Below are positions 9,793-21,613 of a stretch of DNA of 64,000 bases, in pieces. Under the pieces are notes generated by a model that ran no database searches, was not told the DNA's origin, and was given only the letters and a program-made list of their open reading frames with translations. The stretch's first letter is position 1. Every line of letters begins with the position of its first letter. Both the position numbers and the translations under genes were made by a program. This DNA is from Mesocentrotus franciscanus (lineage: Eukaryota; Echinodermata; Echinoidea; Camarodonta; Strongylocentrotidae), in assembly GCA_037976565.1 (NCBI GenBank), contig CP137672.1, positions 36,551,829 to 36,615,828 of the forward strand, read 5' to 3'.

Positions 9793-10876
9793 CTGTAGAT
9801 GAAAAACAAACAATGAGAGGAAAAATTAGTTGTACAATTTCTCACACTTCTGGGCAACCCTCTCACATTTTGTACTAAATACTTTTTTCAGACAGCTTAA
9901 TTTTGTTCCTTCATTTAAATTTTTGTGAAAGAGTACTCAAATCATAGTGTTTGTATTCACTATTAAAAATTATATACCTCTCTTTAGAAATCTGGCCATC
10001 TGATTGGTCGAAATTGGAGTCGTGATTTCAAGCCATGCCCCACTCACAAAGAATAGCAAATGCCCACAGGGCATAGTTAAAAGTTTGTACCCTCATCCTC
10101 ATTATCCTGCGATCCCCATTGGTTTACTTAGTTTGTGCGGAGCGCGCGCGGCATTCCATACATTTTTTGTGCGATTAATTTGGTTCCTTATACAAACACA
10201 GCGCAGACGACCGCCGATCTCGATTGTAGCTAGGCCTAGATCTACATGTAATGACGAGATGACGCCCCTTTGGAAATATAGAGATAAACCTGTTCTTTCA
10301 TATGATACCTCATTTTTGAGTATCACCTTCAGGATCACAAGCAATAAAGGTTTGAATCTCGATTTGGAAATTTATTTCATTTACCAATTTGGCATGATCG
10401 CGCAATGCACGTACAGACTGCATAGGGATATGCGTGCAATCTCAATGGCCAACTAAGCTAGCTACCCAGTGCAAGTTTATCAACATAGATTGATAGAACC
10501 TCGATAGCGTAAACAAACTTGATTACCATGATTGACCAGTAAGTCGCCCAAAATTGTATTCTATGACCCTGTTTTCAGTATATAAAAGTTATAATGACTG
10601 CTTTAATATTCGAGGCATAGTTGTTTTTTGTGGCTCTCTGGGAGGTTACATCGCCTCGGGGTGATGGCACGATGTAACCTCCCCTTGAGCAATAAAAACA
10701 ACAATGCCTCTCATAGCAGTCATTATTACTATACTATTTTTGGAATAGTGTACGACTCAACAGGAGAGGGCTCTGTATTGCAAAACAATATCAAAATAAG
10801 TTTTCATAGCAAACAATGTTTAATGGCACAAATATATGCAATAGTTTAATGAGAGGGTTAACTTGTACCGGTATAC
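9793..10876. other. Intron 5 of gene 1 with diverged repeats
   Basis: Contains a repeat block at about 10260-10450 that matches, inverted, the sequence at 63560-63750. It also holds a compact foldback at 10590-10730. No exon is supported: the 150-codon open frame at 10004-10456 covers the repeat and shows no protein family. Confidence 0.5.
10590..10730. repeat. Foldback (inverted repeat) of about 140 bp
   Basis: ATAATGACTGCT at the left pairs with AGCAGTCATTAT at the right. Further in, GAGGCATAGTTGTTTTT pairs with AAAAACAACAATGCCTC, and GAGGTTACATCG pairs with CGATGTAACCTC around a 16-base centre. This long hairpin is consistent with a small palindromic transposon. Confidence 0.7.
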
Positions 10877-10970
10877 CTTTGAAATCAATGAGACCAAATG
10901 GATCCAAGAAGATAGGTCGGCCATCTTTACCAAACCCTATCATTCCTCCAATGCGATATTTCTCTAACAC
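10877..10970 (-). CDS. SEC14L2-like: SEC14L gene 1 exon 5 (CRAL-TRIO start)
   Basis: Encodes VLEKYRIGGMIGFGKDGRPI then FLDPFGLIDFK. By eye 21 of 32 residues equal gene 2 exon 5 (VLQKYKSGGKLGYAKDGRPV). It has the typical 'GGxxGxxKDGRPxxxDP' entry of the lipid domain and is 94 nt in both genes. Confidence 0.93.
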
Positions 10971-11042
10971 CTGTTGGGAATTAGAAAGTAAAGAAATAAA
11001 ACACAATATTAATTATTTATGCCCTATATTACCAAAGTCATT

Positions 11043-11255
11043 TGAGGAGGCACGATGGCTCAGTGGTAGAGCAGTGGTCTCTTAACCAGGAGGTCCAAGG
11101 TTCAAAACCAAGTCAATGCACTCGTGCCCTTTGGTAAGGCTTTAATCCTCATTACCAAGTCCTTATAAAGAGAGGACTTAGAATCATTGGTCCCCTGGTT
11201 GCTTAGTGCTTACTCACATGCTGTCTTAGCAGTCAAGTAATACAATCCTCAAATT
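11043..11255 (+). repeat. tRNA-derived SINE (full length)
   Basis: The head GATGGCTCAGTGGTAGAGCA ... GGTCCAAGGTTCAAAAC has A- and B-box-like Pol III sequences and a Lys(CTT)-like anticodon loop. The body 'gtgccctttggtaaggctttaatcctcattaccaag' and tail 'cttagcagtcaagtaata' are shared with 20430-20643. A true tRNA is unlikely because there is no acceptor-stem pairing and the family is dispersed. Confidence 0.8.
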
Positions 11256-11518
11256 TCATCACAAAGTCATTCCAAGGCACATTGAAAGCATATGATAGTA
11301 ATGATAATAGTATTCTGGCTTTATGTAGCACTTAATACATTGATGATGCCTCTACATGTAAGTGCTTACAGATCTATATCATTACTATGGTCATTGGATT
11401 CAGGCTTGCCCACACACAATGTATGCACATTCTCCACTCCCTGGGGAGCATTCCAGCTAGGTGTCATTTTACAGATGCTTGCAGAGCTGAGCAAAATACA
11501 ACCACTTTGCATCCTACC

Positions 11519-11813
11519 TGGGGAGTGTTTCACAAAGACTAAGATCAACTTTAAGTTGGACTTAAACTATGGCAGGCCATTCATGCCACTGGTTGCTTTC
11601 ACCATTGATCTCTCAATTATGATCTTGAGATAATATCTTTTCCTTCATTAATGAATTATCAAAATATGTAAATTCTGTAGATTTGTGACAATGATTTGTA
11701 GGTCCCTTGAGAGACCAATGTCAGGAATAGTTAGAGGAACCAGTGGCGTGAACGGCCTGCCATAGTTGAGTCCAACTTAAAGTCGATCTTAGTCTTTGTG
11801 AAACACTTCCCAG
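11519..11813. mobile_element. MITE, 'GTGTTTCACAAAGACTAAG' family
   Basis: The ends are inverted copies: GGGAGTGTTTCACAAAGACT ... AGTCTTTGTGAAACACTTCC, with a second inner pair AAGTTGGACTTAA / TTGAGTCCAACTTAAAG. Further copies are at 41757-42048, 45727-46036 and 52146-52417, all in introns of the two SEC14L genes. It is non-coding and about 300 bp. Confidence 0.8.
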
Positions 11814-13375
11814 GTACCATTTCACACCAGAGTGGAGAATGACAAATGTTGATTAATGTCAAGCCTTGTATTGAGAGTCACTATCCCATGACACTTTGGC
11901 TCTAGCCAAACTAGGATTTACCAAGCGAGAATCAATTTCCCCAATGTCCATGCTATAGAGCTGGGTCAAGAGATGCTACTCTTCAAACATTTGAACAAAA
12001 TGAAATGGCAGAGAATCTACCTATCACAACAAAAGACTTGTTTTTTGTAAATTCGTTATTCTGAAAAGAAAATTTAATATAACAAGAAAGAAGAAATAAA
12101 GGGGAAGAAAGGAGAGAGAGAGAGAGGAGAGAGAGAGAAAGGAGGAGAGCAACTTGAAATGACCTATATGACTCATCAACAGATCCCTGATCCATTTACA
12201 TGAAGGATTTTCTTTGATGGAAGGTCAGTAAAAAGTACATTGTAGGTTATATGCCTTTTGTCTGATCTATTATAGACTGTCATTGATGACACTATTCATA
12301 CCTTCCTCAACAAACAAACACACAAAAACAACAACAAAGAGAAAAAACCTGAAAAAATAACCTTGATTGTGATTTGTGAACAATCAACCAAATGGAAATA
12401 TACTGTATTGTATAACAACAGTGTCAATGAATTTCACATCAAACGATCGAAGGCCATCAAGTGCCAAAAGGTTTTTACTTCTATCGTTCATGTGATTCTT
12501 CTACTGTAAGAGCTTTTAGTTAATGCCCTTATGGCTTCCATCACATACAACAAGTCGTTTGAAAAGCCCCTTTAAAGTTCAAACCCAATTTTTTAATTTA
12601 AAAATCAGTATTAGAGTATTGGTATAGTTTGCAGGCATAAACCCTTATCCATCAGAACATGTAGTATAGGGTCTGATATAGATCCAAGCTGAGACTAGCT
12701 TCCAAATGCCTTGTCAAGCCAGCCAGCCATTGAATGAAGCTGGTTGAGGCTAAAAACACAGTTCAGTGTCAAATTAGATGCTGAGCCTGCAAAGTGCAAA
12801 CTAGTAAATGCTGTCATCCAAAATGTCCTGATGTCAAAAGTAATCATCCATATACCCTTCTAAAAGTGCCTTTCATTCCGCTTCCTAATTTATGCTTGAT
12901 CGATATTGTATACAAGAAGCATTCAGAACATACAATAGACAGTTAGCATTAAGGAACCTGGGATCGTCTAGACATGTACCTAATGCTACCTAAATACAAT
13001 ACAATTCAACTCTTTCTTTCTTTTGTATGGTGTGTAACCTGACAAGCTAAAAATAGATTCACTATGTATGATGACTCAGCAAATAAATAAGTCAGAGTTA
13101 AATTCTAGTCATAGTGACATATACATAATTTGTCAAAGTATTCTAGAAAATGTAAATACCGGTATATTATATATGGAAACTTTTCAGTTTTACAAGAACT
13201 CATCTGAGAAGTTTGGTATTTGTACAGAGACACTTGAGATAGTTAAAAGGGAAACCCATTGGTACTGGAAAAAAAGTAGCTTGCAGCCCCCTCCTCCTAC
13301 CCTGTCTCAGCTCTGCTGACCTGAACTATAAATGTTCTTAATAATCTTATAAATGTACTCTTATCATATAATTAC
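11814..13375. other. Intron 4 of gene 1, 3' half
   Basis: Contains a GA microsatellite at about 12110-12150. Otherwise it is unremarkable AT-rich intron. Confidence 0.45.
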
Positions 13376-13438
13376 CTCAGGAGTCTTAAAGTCCTCTGCT
13401 ATTGTTGCAACCTTATTCTCCTCTCTCCAAACCACATC
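13376..13438 (-). CDS. SEC14L2-like: SEC14L gene 1 exon 4
   Basis: Encodes DVVWREENKVATIAEDFKTP plus E, 21 codons. It corresponds to NVLWREENKVSQLCSEYKEP in gene 2 (11 of 21 identical by eye) and to the stretch after the CRAL-TRIO N-terminal helices. Donor GTAATT, acceptor TTTTACAG. Confidence 0.92.
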
Positions 13439-13981
13439 CTGTAAAAGAGAAATAATGGCAGGAAAAATTATACAAATAAGCCATATTGGATACAATGTCA
13501 TTCACATTTCAATAATAAAAATTCATTATATATAAAACTCTTTCAGAATCATGTCTAATTTATAATGAGATCTACTTGTGCAAGTAACAACGACTACCAT
13601 ACCCCTTAATGGAAAATGATCAAGAAATCTTTTAGTGTACATGTTTATACAACTGATTAAAATTCTGGTTTTCTTTTTTGTCACATTTGTATTGGTTAAA
13701 TATTTCATTTAATTTGAGCAAAAAATTTAAGAATCACTGTCAAAAAATTTGGGAAAGTTTCAGGAAAAATATTTCTACTAAGTATGTTTAAACAAATGAT
13801 AATTTGCTTTTTATTGTCTTTTCTTTTCTTTATCTGAGTGTATTTTGTCAATGCATTGGGAGAATGTTAGGAATACATGGGCCAGCATAATTCATGTGTC
13901 ATCTGGAGAGAATTATTTCTTTTTCATTTTTCTTCTTTCCCCCTTTTTTGTGAATGATCATACATAAAACTGACAACATTA

Positions 13982-14293
13982 GGCCTGTTTTCATCAGACC
14001 GAAGCTGCAAAATAACCCGCCATTTTCAGACTCAGGATATTATCCCGAAGCTCGAAATTGCGTCTTCACCAGACCGATACGCTCATCACAAACTAGCGCA
14101 AATTAGCCCGCTATTTCCAAAATAGTGGGATATTTTGGAAACAAGACCAACCTTTCTCGGGATATTTTCTCGACCAAATATCCCGCTAATTGCAACTGCG
14201 GGCTGATGAAGACGCAAATTAGCTGGCTAATTTGAGATCGGGCTAGTTAAAATAGCAGGTTATTTTGCAACTTCGGTCTGATGAAGACAGGCC
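13982..14293. mobile_element. MITE with GGCCTGTTTTCATCAGACCG termini
   Basis: The left end GGCCTGTTTTCATCAGACCG is the inverse of the right end CGGTCTGATGAAGACAGGCC, with one difference. TA lies on both sides. Inner inverted words extend the arms (GCAAAATAACCCGC / GCAGGTTATTTTGC). Only one copy was seen in this window, and it is non-coding. Confidence 0.8.
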
Positions 14294-14295
14294 TA

Positions 14296-15519
14296 TTGTG
14301 ATTTTTAGGTAACCTCAATCGCACCATCATCACACACATCACCCAATATACTGGACATAACATCTTCTTGATCTCCTTCAGTGTAGATCTTATGCAACAG
14401 ATCTTATGCAACAGATCTTATGCAACAATCCATTGAATAGAATCTTACATCACTCTCGACTCTTACATACCCTCCAAGGTTATCCCTTTCATTCACCTGA
14501 AAACTGATGTAATTGTTCTGATTCAAACCTTACCCTAAAGACTTATTGGTCCCCATCTGCAGGATTAAAATACCCGTATCTGGATGGTAAGCTTTGTCTA
14601 GCCCAAAAAGGGTAAAGATTAGAGCTTCACAGCTTAAATGTGTTTTTAAAACATCCTGCATTAGTACAGTACATACAAACAGTACATACATACAGTATAT
14701 AAAGTTACTGTAGATGTTTTAATCTCAAAAGTTGTTTGAGCTGATCATAGTAATTGCAGTTCACACACCACTGTTCCTAAAAAAATTCGACATAATTTCA
14801 ATTCCAGTTGACACTGCATAAAGTATTTTCTCTCCTACTCGATTTCCATACAGACCTTTAATAAACAAACATCCAATACCCAATTTTAGTATTTCAAAAA
14901 GTAGAAGATACTCAACAGTTCATCAATTCCTTTCAGACAGGCAGTAATACATAAACTTGCAGAACAAATTTGATTATTGTATTGTATCTGAAGCAGACAA
15001 ATACCCCTAGGCGGGGTTGGATAAAAGCATAAAAACATTTTTTAAAATAATAATAAGGGTCATCAAATAAAAGGGGGCACATTCTTGGAGTCGTGAACTC
15101 TGCTACTTGGGTTGAAAAGAGGGAGGGGCATGGGCCAAGTGTGCCCCCCCCCCCAAATCCCCAAGGGCCTCAAGTTCCCTACATGCCATAATGAGGGCAG
15201 CAATCAAGTTCACTAAAGAGGTCACAGATTCATGGTCATGACGCATCAATACGATCAGTGACCTGCAACAAATCTTGATCAAAACAAGATAATGTACAAT
15301 AGGAACTTATGAAAGAAGTGTATATTGAACCCCTATTGCAATTATAACTAACTGCTGGTCACATTCTCAAAGGAAGAAAGAATGCATTATGTTTCCTACT
15401 TTTCTGAACATTTTATTATAAATGTAGGATACAGTTCAAGGATACACGTCCTCTCCTTTGAATAATACTGGTATACACTGGAAAGGACCTGGGAATACTT
15501 GGATAAGCATTGATTAAAA
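14296..15519. other. Intron 3 of gene 1, first part
   Basis: Contains three tandem copies of ATCTTATGCAACAG at about 14387-14427 and poly-C at 15145-15155. No gene is seen. Confidence 0.4.
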
Positions 15520-15840
15520 TAGACCATTTTCGTAATGGAATCAAATTTAATGCACAAATCTTTGTTAGGTGCCTCAATACAAATTATTACATTCACCTGT
15601 TATGAATAATAATTGTATGTCGATTGTATTGTCAGAATAAGATTTGCATACATTCAGTGTTGCTAGGTAGGACAAGCCATAATGTTTGTCCTACCTAGCA
15701 ACAATTAATGTACATGCAATTTTAATTCTGACTTTTGAAATACATGTACAATTATTTATAATAATGAATGAAAAATTTTGTATTGAGGCACTTCACAAAG
15801 ATTTGTGCATTAAATTTGATTACATCCTGAAAATGGTCTA
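15520..15840. mobile_element. Foldback MITE, 'TAGACCATTTTC' family
   Basis: The two halves are near-perfect inverted copies: left AGACCATTTTCGTAATGG ... AATTTAATGCACAAATC, right GATTTGTGCATTAAATT ... GAAAATGGTCTA. They meet at a central palindrome TTGCTAGGTAGGACAA / TTGTCCTACCTAGCAA. A half copy lies in intron 7 of gene 2 at about 48190-48355. There is no coding capacity. Confidence 0.85.
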
Positions 15841-16180
15841 ATCCTCAGCACCTCCAGTGAGTTGAGAAGTACTGAATTGGCTTTTTCAATCTGTACAATT
15901 TTCTATTGATTATTAGAGAGTCTTGGACTTGTACCCCTCCCCCTCCCCCTCCCCCTCAAAGCCAGAGAATCCTGTATCTGCCACTAGCATAAGTAGGGCA
16001 TAACCTTCAATCCTCATGGGCACAGGACCTCCAGTAGAAAACAAATCGCTCCCATATGGCCCTGATAACAAATATAATGGCTGGGAAATTCTTGTCTCCA
16101 TTGTCAGAATCTACATTATGGGAAACATTGAGAAGAAGGTGACTTATTAAAACATGTAGTGTACTTTGATAAAACTTGTA

Positions 16181-16705
16181 TTAAAGATACTACATGTATG
16201 TACCATTTGCAACCAACATCAAATTCTGTAGAACTTTGCAGGAATTATGAATATGTCATGAATGTCCTATCTGTGAAATTTAAACATTAGCGGTGTCTAT
16301 TCAAATTATGCAAGGAAACCTGTTTATCTTCTAGACTTCACTGTCAGACACTATTGAGTGACTGACTGATATCTTTTTTCTTTGGTAATAACATACATAA
16401 AATGAGCTGTAACAGGTACATGAGCATTTGTCTACATCAATAACCCACTACTTGTAATGGCCAAAATTAAACTGCTTGAATCTATGTGCAGCACAAACGT
16501 ACGACCATTCGATAAAAGGGTCTGAAAATCAGACTATTACTTAGGTGATTGCAATTTGACAACTAATGGTCGTTATTTTCCCACAAAAAGCCATTTTCAA
16601 GCCCTTTCGTTTTGAGGGAAGTTCTAAATAAGTATTGTCTTTCAAATGCCATTGGTATTTACCCTTTTCATTTTTTGGCCTGCAAATGGGACATTGTACC
16701 TTTAA
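16181..16705 (+). mobile_element. TTAA-flanked TIR element, copy 1 ('ACTATGTCCC' family)
   Basis: Starts TTAAAGATACTACATGTATG and ends GGGACATTGTACCTTTAA. The interior (tcaaattctgtagaactttg ... tgcaaatgggac) repeats at 32239-32757 and, inverted, at 41153-41689. All three copies are bounded by TTAA, the target duplication of piggyBac- and Kolobok-type transposons. It is about 525 bp and non-coding. Confidence 0.8.
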
Positions 16706-17723
16706 AGCGGCAGTGATTCAACATTCACTTTGGTGACAATTGATCAGGGCTTTATTTCAGCAAAGATATAGTGTGGGGATTTCAGTTGGGTTCAGGTTAG
16801 CTTTAAGGTTAGGTAATGTTAGGAATTATGTTAGTGTAGGAAATTGGCCATGGTGCTATTGGTGCAGGAGCATGAGTTGTACTACCGCAGGCAACTTACT
16901 GTACAATTCTATTTCAAAGCGAACTGATCAAAAAGTGTATTATATTTAAATCTTTTATATCTGGCCAATGATCAGAGATCAATGCACTCTTGATCTATTG
17001 AGTATGATAATGACTGATCCCTACTCACAAAAAGATTCACCAATGACCTAGCTTTGAACCTACAGCAGAATGCGCATGCAAGCCAAAGGCTTCACACTAA
17101 CTTTGGGTTTAGGGGTCAGAAGCAAAAAAGAGGTTACATACATGTGCAAAAGGGAATGGGATTGCCAAACAGCTGAATAATTTAGTTCTAGCAATCTATC
17201 ATCTTAGGTACTCCCTGTAAAAAGAATTACAAGAATATGTAACTGCCTTACAGAATCCAATGTCATATATTTACATCATGTACGGATGTGATGGACAAGG
17301 CCGACGTGGGGTCCGCTTGGAATTGTGTCACCGATCCCGTGCAACGGCAAAGGCGGGTACGGTCGAGGAAAGACGTTTTTGATGTCAGAAAAAGCACCTT
17401 CATAGACCGTTATGTACCCCCGCGACGATTTTGCGTATTAATATATAGATTTAAATCTAGATGATGACCTAACACATAGTATACATGTGTGGATGTTTTG
17501 GAGGTTGCACTGAATACCTAAACATCCATGCCAAATGTTTTCTTTCTATTTTATAATGCTAAATTTCTAATTGTGTACCTATACATTAGTTTGCAACTTT
17601 GCATCCATAAGGCACAAAGCCACAAACCCTTGCCAGTCAAAATGCATAACAGAGGGTCTGAGCTTGGAGACTACAGAGACCGCAGTCCATACACCCTGTA
17701 CATGTAGGCCCTGTTCTGTAGCT
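16706..17723. other. Intron 3 of gene 1, middle
   Basis: No exon is supported. At about 17590-17710 there are diverged copies of the 'caaacccttgtcagtc' repeat that dominates the following duplicated block. Confidence 0.4.
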
Positions 17724-19192
17724 GCCTTGGTTTCGAACCCGGGTCGCCAGATTACGAGACCACTGCTCTACCAACTGAGCTATCACGCCTCCTCATATAC
17801 ATGTATGTGTACATGCCTGTACAACCATTTCAATTTATGAAGCATATGAAGCATATGAAGCATATAAAGGTGATGATGTAACTGGGATTCTATCAATGAT
17901 GTAATATCAGCTTTCTGAATTTAAACTTTACATCAAAATTAGCTATTATATAGTAATACAGCTTAAATGCTTTGGAATATTATAACATTATTTAGCATCT
18001 TTACTCCATGCAGGACAATCCAAGGCATAGCTTCCATGTCATAAACATGATCACCATGTTGATTTTCTATAGGATGCGAGTAGGAAAGGTTGATAGAGGA
18101 CTACAGTCCTACCTAATGCATAATAGTCCATCTTTCCATTCGTTTAATTGACATCTGATCGTTCCTACACAAGTCTTTTAGTAGTATGCAGGCACAAACA
18201 CTTGTCAGTCATTGTGTTTAAAAGGGTCTTCACTAGGAGACTACAATAGGCTCTGACAAGGCCAGACACTGACATATCAAGGCTCTATTCAAGGTTTTAG
18301 GAATTGTGGAAGGGCATCAGATTAGAGTCTGTGCTTGCAGACTAGTCAATTAGTGGGGTTGGGGTTCAAGAGACCAATAGGATTAGTTTTTAATCCTAAT
18401 ATGTCCTATGAGGTTTAGGGTTCATTGGACCTCACAGGCTGGACCAATGGGTTTGTACGGAGCATCAGGGGATGTCTAAAAAACATAAGAGCATGAATGA
18501 AAAGAGCCAGAAGGGCGTTAACTTAGTATGCAGGTACAAACCCTTGTCAGTCGCTGTGCATAACAGTGTTTGCACTTTGAGACTAAGACCCCGTTCTCAC
18601 TCACTTTGAAAGTGGTCTTAGTTAGACCGCTCCAGAGGAACGGGTCTTGAGGAACGGTTTGCGAGCGTTCAAACTCGAGTCAAAGTGGTCTTGTTGCTAT
18701 GGCAGCTCAGGTCAGCGGGTAAATTTTTTCGCGCGCGGAATACTAAGCGTATGTACCGTACTACATGTTTCACGCGGAACGCCACTAGCTCACTTCCGTT
18801 CAAAGTACGCTTCCGTTCACACTCGCACGTTAGAGCGCTCCAAACCGCTCTTAATAAAACCCGTTCCTCAAGACCACCTCCCGAGGTGGTCTTCTGGAGC
18901 GGTCCAGAAGTCCACTTCCTGGACCACTTTGACCGTTCTCACTCACCTTAGAACCGCTCCTGAGGAATGGGTCTTAGTTAGACCGCTCCAACGAAGTGAA
19001 TGAGAACGGGGTCTAAGCTGACAGCATACTATGTAGGCTCCGTACTTAAGCTGTTCATTTGACACAGTCAGAGACTGACAGAGTTAGGCTTTGTTTAAGG
19101 CTTTAGGAATTTTGGTAAAGTATCAAATTAGAGTCTTTGTCTGCAGACTAACATTAACTCGCATACATTGTACATGTAAAGCCCTTCTGGTT
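17724..19192 (+). repeat. Duplicated block, copy A (interrupted by a transposon)
   Basis: Nearly identical to 20570-21613, beginning 'gccttggtttcgaacc' and ending 'aagcccttctgg'. Copy A begins inside a SINE head and carries an extra 425-bp element at 18588-19012 plus a 5-bp target duplication. Within the block a shorter unit (tatgcaggcacaaacacttgtcagtc ... agagtctgtgcttgcagac) recurs in diverged form. Confidence 0.9.
18588..19012. mobile_element. TIR transposon with CTAAG target duplication
   Basis: The ends are ACCCCGTTCTCACTCACTT and its inverse AAGTGAATGAGAACGGGGT. CTAAG flanks both sides (18583-18587 and 19013-19017). The matching position in copy B (near 21426-21430) has a single CTAAG and no insert, which proves insertion after the duplication. 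Inner inverted copies of TTAGTTAGACCGCTCC extend the arms. It is non-coding and I could not assign a superfamily. Confidence 0.92.
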
Positions 19193-19226
19193 ACTTTATA
19201 GACATATGGTCTGAGCTTGGAAACTA

Positions 19227-19707
19227 GGCCTAAAACAAAAGATGTATTGCCCTTTAGGTGCCAAAGCATGGGTCGGTCGGTCGGTCGGAAATCTTTTTTT
19301 TTTGTTAAACTTTTTTTTTTAGTGCCTTCAAAATGTGTCATGAATAAAGTGTTGTGAGCCTTTCCGTAGAAAACTCTAAACAGCTACCATCACCCGAAAA
19401 ATTCAAATCCGGGAACGTCGCCCAAATCTCCCTGGTTTCTAGCATGGTATATACACGTACACGAGGCCGGGGTCTACTTGCATGTTGTTTTTTCTGCAGG
19501 ATTTTGAAACTAGGGCAGAAGACGAGTGAGAATTTGGGAATAATTTGATGATCTTATGCATTTATATCCTATTTAAACAAACAAAATACAAACTTTTTTA
19601 TTCATTTAAAAAAAATATAAAAAAAGTGAGAAAAAAAAACTTTTAAAAAAAGCCGACCATAGATTTTCAGTCGCAAAGGGCAATACAACATCGTTTTTTT
19701 TTAGGCC
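19227..19707. mobile_element. TIR element with CTA target duplication
   Basis: The left end GGCCTAAAAC ... GATGTATTGCCCTTT and right end AAAGGGCAATACAACATC ... TTTTAGGCC are inverted. CTA lies on both sides. An uninterrupted relative of the flanks exists near 17655-17680 (gcttggagactacagagacc). The interior has GGTC tetranucleotide repeats and A/T runs. A 3-bp duplication is seen in PIF/Harbinger and CACTA elements, but the family is not fixed. Confidence 0.8.
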
Positions 19708-20429
19708 CTACAGAGACCACAGTCCATAGGACTTGTACTGCTCCTGACAAGGCCAGAGACTGACAGACTTAGGCTTGGTTATTTTATAGAATTGTGTCTA
19801 AGTGTCCAATTAGAGTCTGTGCCTGCTGGTTACATGTTCTCATGGGTGAGAAATAGCTTCTTTTATCTCACACAGCCAACAACAAAAGCCTTTTGTGCCT
19901 TTCGTTTCATAACTTGGATCAATTCCAGACCTTCATTTTTGTAAATAGTCTGGGCAGAGAAGTATACAATTATTTCACTGTGCAGTACGCTTCTTTTATA
20001 CATAGCCATGTAAGTGAATCAAGTTTTTCCGGCTCGCAAGCCAACATTCCTTTCATAATAATGAATAGGTATTATAAAACACAAATCTATAAAAACCACA
20101 AAGAAAGTGCAACCACCGTTTCTATTTATGTACAAAGCGCATGGGGTGGAATGGCATGGCATGGGGACTGATCTGAACTATTATTTAGGTTCATCAGACA
20201 CTTAAATCTCAGCCGCAAGAATGCAACAATCAACTTTGCTTCCACTTCCCCTCCCCCTTTCCCATGGTAAGAATTACACAACGTTAGCTGTAGCTATGGG
20301 ATCAGTGATAAGAATTTTAATAAGAATATTTGTGTAAATTGTAAGCTGCAGTGAAACCCAAGCTTAGGATACATGGCTACATGGCATTGATTCAAGCAAG
20401 CAATAATTAATGGCAAAGTCTATACGCAA

Positions 20430-20643
20430 AGTGGTGGTGGTTATTTTACCTGACTGCTAAGAAAGCATAAATGCTTGTTAGTAAGCAACCAGAGGACCGA
20501 CGGCTTTAGGTCCTCTCCAAGAGACCTGGTAATGAGGATTAATGCCTTACCAAAGGGCACTAGCGCATCGCCTTGGTTTCGAACCCGGGTCGCCAGATTA
20601 CGAGACCACTGCTCTACCAACTGAGCTATCACGCCTCCTCATA
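20430..20643 (-). repeat. tRNA-derived SINE, full length
   Basis: On the minus strand a head GATAGCTCAGTTGGTAGAGC ... GACCCGGGTTCGAA has Pol III A and B boxes and a Thr(CGT)-like anticodon loop. A 150-bp body and the tail 'cagtcaggtaaaataaccaccac' follow. The neighbouring duplication boundary (20570) falls inside it, so copy A at 17724 retains only the head. Confidence 0.85.
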
Positions 20644-21613
20644 TACATGTATGTGTACATGCCTGTACAACCATTTCAATTTATGAAGCATATGAAGCAT
20701 ATGAAGCATATAAAGGTGATGATGTAACTGGGATTCTATCAATGATGTAATATCAGCTTTCTGAATTTAAACTTTACATCAAAATTAGCTATTATATAGT
20801 AATACAGCTTAAATGCTTTGGAATATTATAACATTATTTAGTATCTTTACTCCATGCAGGACAATCCAAGGCATAGCTTCCATGTCATAAACATGATCAC
20901 CATGTTGATTTTCTATAGGATGCGAGTAGGAAAGGTTGATAGAGGACTACAGTCCTACCTAATGCCTAATAGTCCATCTTTCCATTCGTTTAATTGACAT
21001 CTGATCATTCCTACACAAGTCTTTTAATAGTATGCAGGCACAAACACTTGTCAGTCATTGTGTTTAAAAGGGTCTTCACTAGGAGACTACAATAGGCTCT
21101 GACAAGGCCAGACACTGACATATCAAGGCTCTATTCAAGGTTTTAGGAATTGTGGAAGGGCATCAGATTAGAGTCTGTGCTTGCAGACTAGTCAATTAGT
21201 GGGGTTGGGGTTCAAGAGACCAATAGGATTAGTTTTTAATCCTAATATGTCCTATGAGGTTTAGGTTCATTGGACCTCACAGGCTGGACCAATGGGTTTG
21301 TACGGAGCATCAGGGGATGTCTAAAAAACATAAGAGCATGAATGAAAAGAGCCAGAAGGGCGTTAACTTAGTATGCAGGTACAAACCCTTGTCAGTCACT
21401 GTGCATAACAGTGTCTGCACTTTGAGACTAAGCTGACAGCATACTATGTAGGCTCTGTACTTAAGCTGTTCATTTGACACAGTCAGAGACTGACAGAGTC
21501 TGACAGAGTTAGGCTGTGTTTAAGGCTCTAGGAATTGTGGTAAAGTATCAAATTAGAGTCTTTATCTGCAGACTAACATTAACTCACATACATTGTACAT
21601 GTAAAGCCCTTCT
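20570..21613 (+). repeat. Duplicated block, copy B (uninterrupted)
   Basis: Same sequence as copy A at 17724-19192 without the 425-bp insert. It differs by scattered substitutions and one extra 'agagtctgac' near 21495. The duplication lies wholly in intron 3 of SEC14L gene 1. Confidence 0.9.

Noticed and set aside
10004..10456. 150-codon open frame on the plus strand
   Set aside because: It covers a dispersed repeat with an inverted partner at 63560-63750. No protein family motif, and it lies inside an intron of gene 1.
17724..17800. tRNA gene (Thr-like) near 17.75 kb and 20.6 kb
   Set aside because: A and B boxes are good, but acceptor-stem halves do not pair and one copy continues into a SINE body. 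Treated as SINE heads.
18647..19003. 118-codon arginine/serine-rich open frame
   Set aside because: Lies entirely within the 425-bp TIR element and has no transposase motif. It exists because of the element's GC-rich palindromic arms.
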